A stretch of 56,708 nt of DNA, taken from contig JBDTCS010000159.1 in the NCBI GenBank assembly GCA_039923455.1, positions 1 to 56,708 of the forward strand, in the 5' to 3' direction. A program made the translations under genes and the position numbers. The stretch's first letter is position 1. Each line of letters opens with the position of its first letter. This stretch comes from JBDTCS01 sp039923455. Its GTDB lineage: Bacteria > Bacteroidota > Ignavibacteria > Palsa-1295. The notes beneath the pieces were generated by a model, which did no database searches, was not told the DNA's origin, and saw only the letters and a list, made by a program, of their open reading frames with translations. This document shows positions 34,502 through 41,683 of the stretch, piece by piece.

Positions 34502-35299
34502 TTACTGACCACCACCTTGCATTTGCTGGCGCATCTTGGTCAGATCCTGATGCGAGATCTTGATGTCCGAAGGAATAACAAATACTTTGTCGTCAACCTT
34601 CTTGATCTCAACCTTCACAAGATCGATCGTCGCTACTTTCTCATTATCCTTGAAGAAGATAATACGCACCGGAGCAAGTCCCCTCTGCTGAATGTCGGAG
34701 AATATCTGCTTCGCCTGTTGCCCCTGGTTTTGTGGGCTGTGCTTCATTGCCTGACCAAGTGCGTTGCGAAGATCGGCAGGAAGATCCGCTGTAAGCCAAA
34801 GATCAAGCAGCCCCTTCGGCGTGCTTGCCTGATACTCTTCGGCTTTGTACCCGTTGATTGTTTCGGTCTTTCCCGTACGCATTAATCCACCTGGAGGGGC
34901 CGGTGTTGTTGCCGCTACGGTACCAACCGCAGGAGTAGCCGCTGCAGAATTACTTGCTACCGGAGCTGTTGGCATTGCGGTATCGACCGGCATATCCATC
35001 TCATAACCGTTCTTCATGTTATCCATTACGACGGTCATTTTATGGGCGGTGCCATCGAGGAACGTGTGCATTCCGCCCATCGGTCCCATATCCATATCCA
35101 TCACAGTCTTTTCGCCTTTGACTGTTGTGTGCATTTCCATCGTCTGCTCACCCATCTGTGGAATGTTGACGATGACGTTATACGTGATGACTCCCTCGAA
35201 GGGCACCAGAGCAGCGCCTTGAGCTCGCAGCGAACCGATCGAGCACACTGTCACAATTGCCGAAAGGCAAAGTGCCTGAAGAAAAATTCTTACTTTCAT
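34502..35299 (-). CDS. DUF4412-like exported protein, Met-rich
   Basis: The 265-residue protein has a signal peptide (MKVR, hydrophobic 6-24, cleavage near Leu-Arg-Ala/Gln at 26). The first half contains a Met/Asp-rich stretch ('VMDMDMGPMGGMHTF'), then an Ala/Pro/Thr linker (about 108-138). The second half has 'ETINGYKAEEYQAST', typical of DUF4412 periplasmic proteins. The Met-rich segment might bind a metal such as copper, but this is speculation. The C-terminus is helical and Gln-rich. The gene is separated by about 230 bp from the divergent DedA gene. Confidence 0.75.
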   Translation of the reverse strand: MKVRIFLQALCLSAIVTVCSIGSLRAQGAALVPFEGVITYNVIVNIPQMGEQTMEMHTTVKGEKTVMDMDMGPMGGMHTFLDGTAHKMTVVMDNMKNGYEMDMPVDTAMPTAPVASNSAAATPAVGTVAATTPAPPGGLMRTGKTETINGYKAEEYQASTPKGLLDLWLTADLPADLRNALGQAMKHSPQNQGQQAKQIFSDIQQRGLAPVRIIFFKDNEKVATIDLVKVEIKKVDDKVFVIPSDIKISHQDLTKMRQQMQGGGQ

Positions 35300-35429
35300 A
35301 AACGCTGTTCTTTCCGTAATTTAATTAAGCTGAAAACCTTACGCTCTAACGTCGAGCTACCAATGCCGAAAGCCTGCGCTGATCTTGGCGAAAAAAGCTT
35401 CCAGCCGAACCTGCTCTGGCTTCAAATAG

Positions 35430-35442
35430 TGCCAATTTGGCA
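35430..35442. promoter_or_regulatory. Palindrome in the DUF4412/DedA intergenic region
   Basis: tgccaa-t-ttggca is a 6-bp-arm palindrome around a single base, about 90 bp upstream of the DedA start and 130 bp from the DUF4412 start. A second imperfect pair (gctaac near 35448 and gttagc near 35473) flanks the next stretch. These may be operator sites. Confidence 0.35.
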
Positions 35443-35532
35443 ATAATGCTAACAGCATTAAAACGATGTACGTTAGCACTTCCGGAGAAGTTTCGTGTTA
35501 CCTCTCGCGAAAACATCCGTATAATTGGAATA

Positions 35533-36270
35533 ATGAAGATCGCGATAACTATTCTTGCAGTCACTTTTGGCCTCCAACTGCACCCTATTCTGGGGATGCT
35601 GGGGCACCATGCGGTGATAAACTTTCTTGAAGGCCTCTTGCAGGATTACGGATATATTATCGTTTTTGCGTCCATTATGGTAGAAAGTATGGGTGTACCC
35701 TTCCCTGGGGAAACCATGCTTATCATTGCGGCCGCTTACTCCGCTGCGAATCCTGAGCTCTCGATCTATGGCGTAGTCGGCTCTGCGGCCAGTGGAGCGA
35801 TAATTGGTGATAATTTGGGCTATTGGATTGGTCGTGAAGGGGGCGCCAGATTGATCCTTAAATATGGCAAATATGTCGGGATGACGACCGAGCGCTATGC
35901 GAGTACGCAAAAATATCTAAATAAACACGGCGGCAAAGCTGTCTTCTTTGGGCGCTTTGTTTCCGTTGCGAGAACCTGGATCGCTGTCCTCGTCGGTGCC
36001 CACCATTTGAGTTGGCTTCAATTCCTGGTCTACAATATTTTGGGTGGCATTGTTTGGGCGAGTCTCTATGGAGCGCTCGGATATTTCTTTGGTCAGAATT
36101 TACCGTTGCTTGAGAAGATTGTCAAAGATGTTGGTCTCGCGCTGACAATCTCTGTCGTCGTGGGAGTAGCACTTTATATCTATCTTCGAAAGCGTCGCAA
36201 AGCAAAATTGGCAGCTTCGGCTGCCACGCCCGACGAAGACGTACCTCCGCCACACAACACGCTCGATTAA
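35533..36270 (+). CDS. DedA/VTT-domain inner-membrane protein
   Basis: From ATG 35533 the product has 245 residues with five or so hydrophobic segments. The VTT/DedA pattern is clear: 'IIVFASIMVESMGVPFPGE' with the conserved Glu and Pro-Gly-Glu, 'DNLGYWIGREGG', and the 'FFGRFVSVARTWIAVLVG' segment with its conserved Arg residues. Family members are lipid scramblases or flippases, for example for undecaprenyl phosphate. The C-terminal tail is basic, then acidic and Pro-rich. The open frame upstream of 35533 lacks family similarity. The end of the gene overlaps a 15-bp tandem duplication. Confidence 0.93.
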   Translation: MKIAITILAVTFGLQLHPILGMLGHHAVINFLEGLLQDYGYIIVFASIMVESMGVPFPGETMLIIAAAYSAANPELSIYGVVGSAASGAIIGDNLGYWIGREGGARLILKYGKYVGMTTERYASTQKYLNKHGGKAVFFGRFVSVARTWIAVLVGAHHLSWLQFLVYNILGGIVWASLYGALGYFFGQNLPLLEKIVKDVGLALTISVVVGVALYIYLRKRRKAKLAASAATPDEDVPPPHNTLD

Positions 36271-36289
36271 TACTCGCTCGATTAATTTA
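36260..36289. repeat. 15-bp tandem duplication across the DedA stop codon
   Basis: cgctcgattaatact (36260-36274) is followed by cgctcgattaattta (36275-36289), with the first 12 bases identical. The first copy contains the stop codon of the DedA gene, so the duplication gives a second in-register TAA. Confidence 0.8.
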
Positions 36290-36293
36290 CGTC

Positions 36294-37871
36294 TTAGCTT
36301 TCTGCTCCGACAGTGAGAATAATCTGGTCGGAATTAGCGATGATCTTTTCACCGAGCGGCACGATCATGATATGATGCTCCTCAGCATTCGGGTCGAGCG
36401 TGAGATAGAGCAGGCTACACGCTACATCTAAACGCGCCGCAGCGAGACCACTTGTGACGTGATTGTAATACACTTTGAAGCCACCCGAAAAATGCGCAGG
36501 AACATACTTATGCGGCTTTTGCGAGTAGGGCAGAAAGATCACCGTCTCGGCCTTCGTTGGTTTGCCGTGCAGCACAAGATCAAATATTTTTGTGCGATCA
36601 TTAAACGACATCCGGACCGGCTTCGCGCTGCTTGCTATTGGATAGGGTCGTGTTGCGATATCGAGATTGCGGGGCTCATGATTCTCATCGATCAGAGAAA
36701 AATCTTCGCGCATAAATCCATCGCGTTCTTTGGTAGTGTTGTATAGATTAACATTCCAATATGTTGATGACACCAATGCGCGCTCGACAGCCTCGAAGTG
36801 CCAGTGCATGTGACGTCGCGTGACTCCACGAAACCAATTCTGCCTCGAACCAAACTCTGTCAAGAACGGCAGCATCTCTTTTTCTTTCGCTTGCTGCACA
36901 CCGATCTCGACGGCTTCCAGATATTCTTCACGCTTGCGTTCGTGGAAATGCAATCCATGCAAACCGGTCAGAAGTGAATCGTAATAATGATACGCGAAAA
37001 TCAGGCGATCATCCTCGGTGCCGCTATTCCTCAAGAGCGAACGATAGCGTTTGTCCGACCGCAGATTCACATTCCAATCGCTCTGCGGCGCAAGCATGAC
37101 GAAAAGCTCTTTCGAATGCTTGCGAATGCGTTGCGTTGCCTCACGATAAAAATCTGTCAGCAGTTCTCGCTCGAAGGCCTCCGCATCAAGCTCCGCAGGG
37201 TGCGGTTCATTCACGATCTCGACCCCGAGCACACGTGCGTGCTTGGCAGCGCGTGCGGCAACGAATTCGATCATGTCCAAAAAGCGATCTCTTGCTGCGA
37301 ACTTGATCAAAGGCGGCGTTACGGTCGTGTTCGTAATTGAGTTGCGCCAGAACTGCGTGAAGCTCCTGCGCAAGCCCTTGTTCATCACGTAGTTCAAACC
37401 CCAAAGCGGCGTGTTGAGCAGGAATGCGTTATCGGTCGTACCATCCTCTCGCACCCACGTCGGAAATCCGTTGCCACCGTAGGCAGCTTGCAAAAGATCT
37501 TGGTGAATGTCAATGAAAATCGTAAAGCCTTTGTTCGTGAGGAGCTCGACGATCTCGAAAAACTTTTCGAAGTAGTCCAGATTGTAGATTGGCTTCGTCG
37601 GATCGCAGTGTGGCTCGAGCGCAGCCCAACTAAACGGCAAGCGCATTACGTTAAAACCGCACGCCAGCAGGAGATCGAGATAGGTTTCGAATCTCGGCCA
37701 ATCCTCCGGAGAATGGATCGGCAAATACGGTGGTAGTTTTGCCGTGGGGCCAAAGCATACACCACGAAAAAGTATGTAGCGTCCGTCCGTTCGCGACCGA
37801 AAATAGATGCCGTCGCGGTAGAGATCACTGACGATCGGAAATGTGAATCCGTTGATTTGCGTTCGAGACAA
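36294..37871 (-). CDS. Glycoside hydrolase family 5, endoglycoceramidase-like
   Basis: This 525-residue (beta/alpha)8 enzyme retains both GH5 catalytic carboxylates: the acid/base Glu222 in 'EIVNEPH' and the nucleophile Glu339 in 'LTEFGS'. The segment 'IFIDIHQDLLQAAYGGNGFP' (118-137) is characteristic of the endoglycoceramidase/glucocerebrosidase-like branch, which cleaves glycolipids. A C-terminal beta-sandwich domain (about 420-525) follows. No signal peptide is present, and the start is a TTG at 37871, so it seems cytoplasmic. A 20-bp near-palindrome 20 nt upstream suggests regulation by a DNA-binding protein. It is divergent from an MFS transporter. Confidence 0.85.
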   Translation of the reverse strand: MSRTQINGFTFPIVSDLYRDGIYFRSRTDGRYILFRGVCFGPTAKLPPYLPIHSPEDWPRFETYLDLLLACGFNVMRLPFSWAALEPHCDPTKPIYNLDYFEKFFEIVELLTNKGFTIFIDIHQDLLQAAYGGNGFPTWVREDGTTDNAFLLNTPLWGLNYVMNKGLRRSFTQFWRNSITNTTVTPPLIKFAARDRFLDMIEFVAARAAKHARVLGVEIVNEPHPAELDAEAFERELLTDFYREATQRIRKHSKELFVMLAPQSDWNVNLRSDKRYRSLLRNSGTEDDRLIFAYHYYDSLLTGLHGLHFHERKREEYLEAVEIGVQQAKEKEMLPFLTEFGSRQNWFRGVTRRHMHWHFEAVERALVSSTYWNVNLYNTTKERDGFMREDFSLIDENHEPRNLDIATRPYPIASSAKPVRMSFNDRTKIFDLVLHGKPTKAETVIFLPYSQKPHKYVPAHFSGGFKVYYNHVTSGLAAARLDVACSLLYLTLDPNAEEHHIMIVPLGEKIIANSDQIILTVGAES

Positions 37872-37890
37872 TCGTTAACAATTTATTGAT

Positions 37891-37910
37891 GTCGTACAAT
37901 ATTGTGCGAC
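37891..37910. promoter_or_regulatory. 20-bp near-perfect palindrome, candidate operator
   Basis: gtcgtacaat/attgtgcgac is symmetric at nine of ten base-pair positions (the fifth pair is T with G). It is centred about 30 nt upstream of the GH5 start codon, in the divergent space with the MFS gene. Size and symmetry fit a dimeric repressor site. Confidence 0.5.
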
Positions 37911-37956
37911 TTCTTTCGATTCCATGCTGATCGGGATCTGTAGGCGGTCTGTAAAA

Positions 37957-37993
37957 CCGTGCAATGTTTGTAAATGTTTACCGATTTGCACGG
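37957..37993. promoter_or_regulatory. Inverted repeat in the GH5/MFS divergent region
   Basis: ccgtgcaa (37957-37964) and ttgcacgg (37986-37993) are exact inverted repeats around 21 nt that include gtaaa-tg-tttac, itself palindromic. It may be a second operator or a leader hairpin. Confidence 0.4.
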
Positions 37994-38091
37994 AATAATA
38001 TTCTGGAAATGCCGGCTCGACGTGTTGTCGGGGCGGCCGCTCGGAATTACGTAGCTGAAAATAATAGTCGTATGTTCAAAATCATGCAATA

Positions 38092-39285
38092 ATGTTCAAG
38101 AATAAGGCGCTTATTCCAATTGCCGTAGTAGTTTTTGTCGATCTACTCGGCTTCTCGATCATCTTGCCGCTCCTCCCATTTTATGCGGCTACCTTTCAAG
38201 CGGGTCCGGAGCTGATCGGCTATTTGGTCGCATCCTATTCCGTGTGTCAATTTATCGCTGCCCCGATTCTCGGCGGTTTGAGCGATCGGTTCGGGAGGCG
38301 ACCGCTCCTGATCTACTCGCAGATCGGATCGATGCTCGGATTTATTATGCTCGGGCTTGCAAATTCGTTGCCGATGCTTTTTATCTCGCGCATCATCGAT
38401 GGATTAAGTGGTGGTAATATTACAATTGCTGCGGCCTATATCGCAGATGTCACCGAGCCAAAAGATCGGGCAGGCGCGATGGCGATCATTGGAATTGGCT
38501 TTGGTTTAGGTTTCATGGTCGGACCGCTGATCGGTGGCACACTCGCAACGCACTTTGGTTATGCGGTGCCTGCGTTTGTCGCAGCAGGCTTTGCGGCAAG
38601 CAGCACACTACTCACAACATTCTATCTGAAGGAATACACGCACAAGCCCGACCCGAATGCGAAAAAAGGTCTTGCGCAATATACGCGTGTGTTTGATTAT
38701 TTTAAGATTCCAAACCTTCGCACATTGCTGACGATCTTTCTCTTTTTTGCGCTGCCGTTCTCACTGTATGTTTCGATGTTCTCGCTCTATGCGAAGATCG
38801 AGCTGAACTTCACACCGGAACAAGTCGGTGAATTTCTTGCCTTCATCGGAGTCGTTGGAGTCATTTGGCAGGGCGGCGTAGTACGTCCGCTTGTGAAACG
38901 CTTCGGAGAAGTGAATGCGATGCGAGCAGGGATGATCGCACTCATGCTCGGCTTGCTCGGAATTGTAATTGCGACAAATTGGTGGCAACTGGGTCTCGTC
39001 GCAATCGTCTTCTCATTCGGTACGGGCATCACTCGTCCAACGATTTCGAGTCTCATCTCGCAGGCATCACCGCCCGGGCGCAGAGGTGGAGCGATGGGAG
39101 TTTCCAGTTCTATTGAAAGCTTCTCTCGTTCGGTTGCCCCGATCTTGGGTGGATGGATCATCGGCGGCTTGTATCCAAACTACATCGGATATGTCGGCGC
39201 ATTCCTCGCAGCGATAGGGCTTGTGCTCGCCTTCCTCGTCAAGTTTGATAGTCATGAAGTGACAGGCGAGATCATCATAGACTGA
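38092..39285 (+). CDS. MFS transporter, TetA-like (DHA1) efflux family
   Basis: The 397-residue inner-membrane protein has 12 predicted helices and the DHA1 drug-efflux pattern: 'VDLLGFSIILPLLPFY' in helix 1, the helix 2-3 loop 'GGLSDRFGRRPLLI', and 'GFMVGPLIGG' in helix 5. It resembles tetracycline-resistance-type exporters, but sequence alone does not give the substrate. It is divergent from the GH5 gene across about 220 bp with palindromes, so the two may share regulation. A strong terminator follows at 39303. Confidence 0.9.
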   Translation: MFKNKALIPIAVVVFVDLLGFSIILPLLPFYAATFQAGPELIGYLVASYSVCQFIAAPILGGLSDRFGRRPLLIYSQIGSMLGFIMLGLANSLPMLFISRIIDGLSGGNITIAAAYIADVTEPKDRAGAMAIIGIGFGLGFMVGPLIGGTLATHFGYAVPAFVAAGFAASSTLLTTFYLKEYTHKPDPNAKKGLAQYTRVFDYFKIPNLRTLLTIFLFFALPFSLYVSMFSLYAKIELNFTPEQVGEFLAFIGVVGVIWQGGVVRPLVKRFGEVNAMRAGMIALMLGLLGIVIATNWWQLGLVAIVFSFGTGITRPTISSLISQASPPGRRGGAMGVSSSIESFSRSVAPILGGWIIGGLYPNYIGYVGAFLAAIGLVLAFLVKFDSHEVTGEIIID

Positions 39286-39302
39286 AAAGATCGACTAAAA
39301 AT

Positions 39303-39335
39303 AAAAAGGGTTCAAGCAAAGCTTGAACCCTTTTT
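39303..39335. terminator. Bidirectional terminator between the MFS and thioredoxin-like genes
   Basis: A perfect 15-bp stem (aaaaagggttcaagc and gcttgaacccttttt) with a 3-nt loop lies between convergent genes ending at 39285 and 39355. Confidence 0.9.
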
Positions 39336-39354
39336 ATTAAATCTCTTGGAGCAC

Positions 39355-39891
39355 TTACGACTGCGTCTTCTTCCAGTTTTGGTATTCCTGCGTCTTATAT
39401 GCGCCGGTACCGATAAAGCGTAAGACCATCGTGAACTCGGTCGCCTCTACGTAGCCCGGTATCTTCTCTACAACTTGCCCGTCGGGTGTCATGAAGATCA
39501 ACGTCGGATATCCGGTGATACCAAGATGCCGTGCGATTTGTTGCTCGGTTCGTTGCTCACCAAGATAGGTGTGCGAGACTGTTGCTTCGGCGTTCACTTT
39601 GGCGGCAGTGAAATATTTTCCAAGCTCTGCCTGAACACTCGCATCGGAATAGACATCACGATCCATACGCTTGCACCATCCGCACCAGTCGGTGTAAAAA
39701 TCAAGCAGGATAAGCTTGTTATCGGCCTTCGCTTTTGTGAAGGCCTGTTCGTATGTCGAGAATCCGGCAGCGAGCCCGCCTTCAGCTTGCTTCGCCTCCG
39801 CTGATTTGACCGTCGAAGAAGATCGACTGACCAACGCAACCAGACCCGCGCAAATAAGCGCGACCATTACCCAATTCTTATTAATTCGCAT
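39355..39891 (-). CDS. Thioredoxin-fold protein with CGWC motif, membrane-anchored or exported
   Basis: This 178-residue protein has an N-terminal hydrophobic segment (about 7-21) that may be a signal anchor, then a thioredoxin domain. The active site is Cys70-Gly-Trp-Cys73 in 'DFYTDWCGWCKRMD', and the cis-Pro loop is 'GITGYPTLIF'. This type (thioredoxin_7, DsbD C-domain-like) reduces or transfers disulfides in the periplasm. It ends the minus-strand series sixA-DUF3109-ispF, 63 nt after ispF, and may be co-transcribed. Confidence 0.9.
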   Translation of the reverse strand: MRINKNWVMVALICAGLVALVSRSSSTVKSAEAKQAEGGLAAGFSTYEQAFTKAKADNKLILLDFYTDWCGWCKRMDRDVYSDASVQAELGKYFTAAKVNAEATVSHTYLGEQRTEQQIARHLGITGYPTLIFMTPDGQVVEKIPGYVEATEFTMVLRFIGTGAYKTQEYQNWKKTQS

Positions 39892-39954
39892 AACGCTATT
39901 ACTTCAAATTATTGCCCGAAACACGCTCGGACTTATTAAATAACCATCCTGGGC

Positions 39955-40422
39955 TCAGGAAAGTTGACAAATCGCATAAGCGGCAACACCTTCCTCCCGA
40001 CCGACGAACCCAATTCGCTCATTTGTTGTCGCTTTCACCGAGATTTGCTTGATCGTGATTCCAAGCGCTTCCGCAATCACGGCACGCATGGCGTCGATAT
40101 GAGGCCTAAGTTTCGGTGTTTCAAGCACCACCGTGGAATCGATATTAACGATGACTGCCCCTTCCGTTTTAAGCAAAGTGGCCACGTGCTTCAGAAGTTC
40201 AAGACTGTTCGCGCCACGATATTTCGGATCGGTGTCCGGAAAATGTAATCCGATATCCCCAAGCGATAGCGCACCGAGCAATGCATCCATGATCGCGTGC
40301 AAGAGTACATCGCCATCTGAGTGAGCAACTGTTCCGAGCGCAGCGCCTTCGAACGTCACACCACCCAACACAAGCGATTCACCCGCTGCAAGTTTATGAA
40401 CATCGTAACCAAAACCAACCAT
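39955..40422 (-). CDS. ispF: 2-C-methyl-D-erythritol 2,4-cyclodiphosphate synthase
   Basis: IspF catalyses the fifth step of the MEP isoprenoid pathway. ATG 40422 gives 155 residues, the normal length; the frame extends to 40662 but that part overlaps the upstream gene and lacks family similarity. Zinc ligands Asp7 and His9 ('GYDVHK') and His42 ('LLHAIMDALLGA') are present, as is the 'AHSDGD' loop and the C-terminal 'KATTNERIGFVGREEG'. It lies 35 nt after the DUF3109 gene in an operon-like series. No other MEP-pathway gene is in the window. Confidence 0.97.
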   Translation of the reverse strand: MVGFGYDVHKLAAGESLVLGGVTFEGAALGTVAHSDGDVLLHAIMDALLGALSLGDIGLHFPDTDPKYRGANSLELLKHVATLLKTEGAVIVNIDSTVVLETPKLRPHIDAMRAVIAEALGITIKQISVKATTNERIGFVGREEGVAAYAICQLS

Positions 40423-40457
40423 CGAATCTCTTTCGTAATTATGTATCCAGAGTGCGA

Positions 40458-41063
40458 TTACTCTACCAACAATTGTTTCAACAACGCTACTCGCTCCGTG
40501 CCTAAAGCTCTTACAAGCGGCTTTTCCAGAAATTCGAGTAATGGAATTTCCTCTCGTTCGCCTCGCACTCTTCCGCCTTCGCACTCTTCGATCTCTTCGT
40601 AACAAATGTAGTATCCGTCTGAGCGTTTCTCCGGATAAATGCGAATCGGAAATAGGTGGCAACTGATCGGCTTGGCAAATCCTGTTATCTCACCATTTCG
40701 ATGCGCGCTCTCGATTGCACAAAGTGCAACATCGCCATCGTAACGGACGAAGATGCAATCGGCGCGTTCAACTGCCGGTATCGTTAGCGAGCCATTCTTC
40801 TCTCGATGCCACACGCCCTCAGACTCTATCACATCGAGCGCATCAGACGAAAGGTATTTTGCAACGTGGGGCAGCACTCGTTCCAACTCCGCGATCTCGG
40901 ATTCCAATATCGGTGCACCGAGCGCACCAGGCATAGTGCAACATGCTCCTTTGCAAACGGAGAGATCGCAAGCAAAGCGCACCGAACCAAGACGCGCTTC
41001 TGCACTAAAATGCAGATCGTCTCGATAAACCGGCAACGTCATCTTTCTGATCTCTTCGGACAT
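40458..41063 (-). CDS. DUF3109 family cysteine-rich protein
   Basis: The 201-residue protein has the DUF3109 signature near the N-terminus, 'ACDLSVCKGACCTMPG' (Cys32, 37, 41, 42), and further Cys in 'ISCHLFPIR' and 'YYICYEEIEECEG'. The pattern suggests a metal or Fe-S site, as in YkgJ/CxxCxxCC proteins. Function is unknown; it is widespread in Bacteroidota. It sits 17 nt after sixA and 35 nt before ispF, in one probable operon. Confidence 0.88.
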   Translation of the reverse strand: MSEEIRKMTLPVYRDDLHFSAEARLGSVRFACDLSVCKGACCTMPGALGAPILESEIAELERVLPHVAKYLSSDALDVIESEGVWHREKNGSLTIPAVERADCIFVRYDGDVALCAIESAHRNGEITGFAKPISCHLFPIRIYPEKRSDGYYICYEEIEECEGGRVRGEREEIPLLEFLEKPLVRALGTERVALLKQLLVE

Positions 41064-41080
41064 TATTGGTTCGAAGTATG

Positions 41081-41587
41081 CTATTGATCGAGGTGCGCTA
41101 ACTTCGGTGGAAGCAATGCACGCAAGAGGCCGCGCATCCGCGGCACATCCAAACTGGACATCGTTATGATTGCAACCGCACTCTTCTTCATCTCGATACT
41201 TCCACCATAACTACCGGCGATAAGTATACTGCCAAAGTGTGAGAGATGTGGCTCATGGCCAACAAGCATTACTGTTTCGTGCTTCTTGAACATTGAAGCA
41301 AGATAGGCCATCGATGTTTCCATTTCGGAGCCCGGCAGAATTGCGTTCGTAGTCTCTCGCTTCGCGTCGGGTGCAAAGAGGTCATGCACGATCTCGGCTG
41401 TTTCGATTGCGCGAACAAGTGGACTCGATATCACGATCGAGGGTGCTTCATATTTCATCGCGTTGAGCGCACGTGCCATTGCGCGTGTCTTCGCTTTCCC
41501 AATATCGGTGAGTTTGCGGGCCGCATCATCTGTGTAGGTTACACCTGCATCCCCAGCATCACCGTGCCGCATCAAATAGAGATCCAT
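41081..41587 (-). CDS. SixA-like phosphohistidine phosphatase
   Basis: From ATG 41587 the product has 168 residues and belongs to the histidine phosphatase superfamily. It has 'MDLYLMRHGDAGD' with the Arg-His-Gly catalytic triad start (His8), 'VISSPLVRAIETAEIV', and a late 'MLVGHEPHLS' with the second catalytic His. SixA-type enzymes dephosphorylate phosphohistidine on signalling or phosphotransfer proteins. Five extra residues upstream (41602) are possible. It heads the series with DUF3109, ispF and the thioredoxin-like gene. Confidence 0.88.
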   Translation of the reverse strand: MDLYLMRHGDAGDAGVTYTDDAARKLTDIGKAKTRAMARALNAMKYEAPSIVISSPLVRAIETAEIVHDLFAPDAKRETTNAILPGSEMETSMAYLASMFKKHETVMLVGHEPHLSHFGSILIAGSYGGSIEMKKSAVAIITMSSLDVPRMRGLLRALLPPKLAHLDQ

Positions 41588-41633
41588 ACGAAATAATTTC
41601 AAATGTGTCGATCAAGCGCGCCTCTATAACGCA

Positions 41634-41663
41634 CAAAAGGCGCAGACTGTGCTGCGCCTTTTG
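41634..41663 (-). terminator. Terminator of the peptide-binding lipoprotein gene
   Basis: caaaaggcgcag (41634-41645) and ctgcgccttttg (41652-41663) form a 12-bp stem with a 6-nt loop, 20 nt past the stop codon at 41684 on the minus strand and before sixA. Confidence 0.8.
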
Positions 41664-41683
41664 CAAAAATATTTGGTGCAAGC

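Noticed and set aside
37930..38010. tRNA-like sequence around 'ctgtaaaaccg'
   Set aside because: It resembles a Tyr anticodon arm, but no acceptor stem or T-loop (gttcgaa) is present at the right distances.
40423..40662. N-terminal extension of IspF
   Set aside because: It overlaps the DUF3109 gene, is Arg-rich shadow sequence, and the normal IspF start is ATG 40422.
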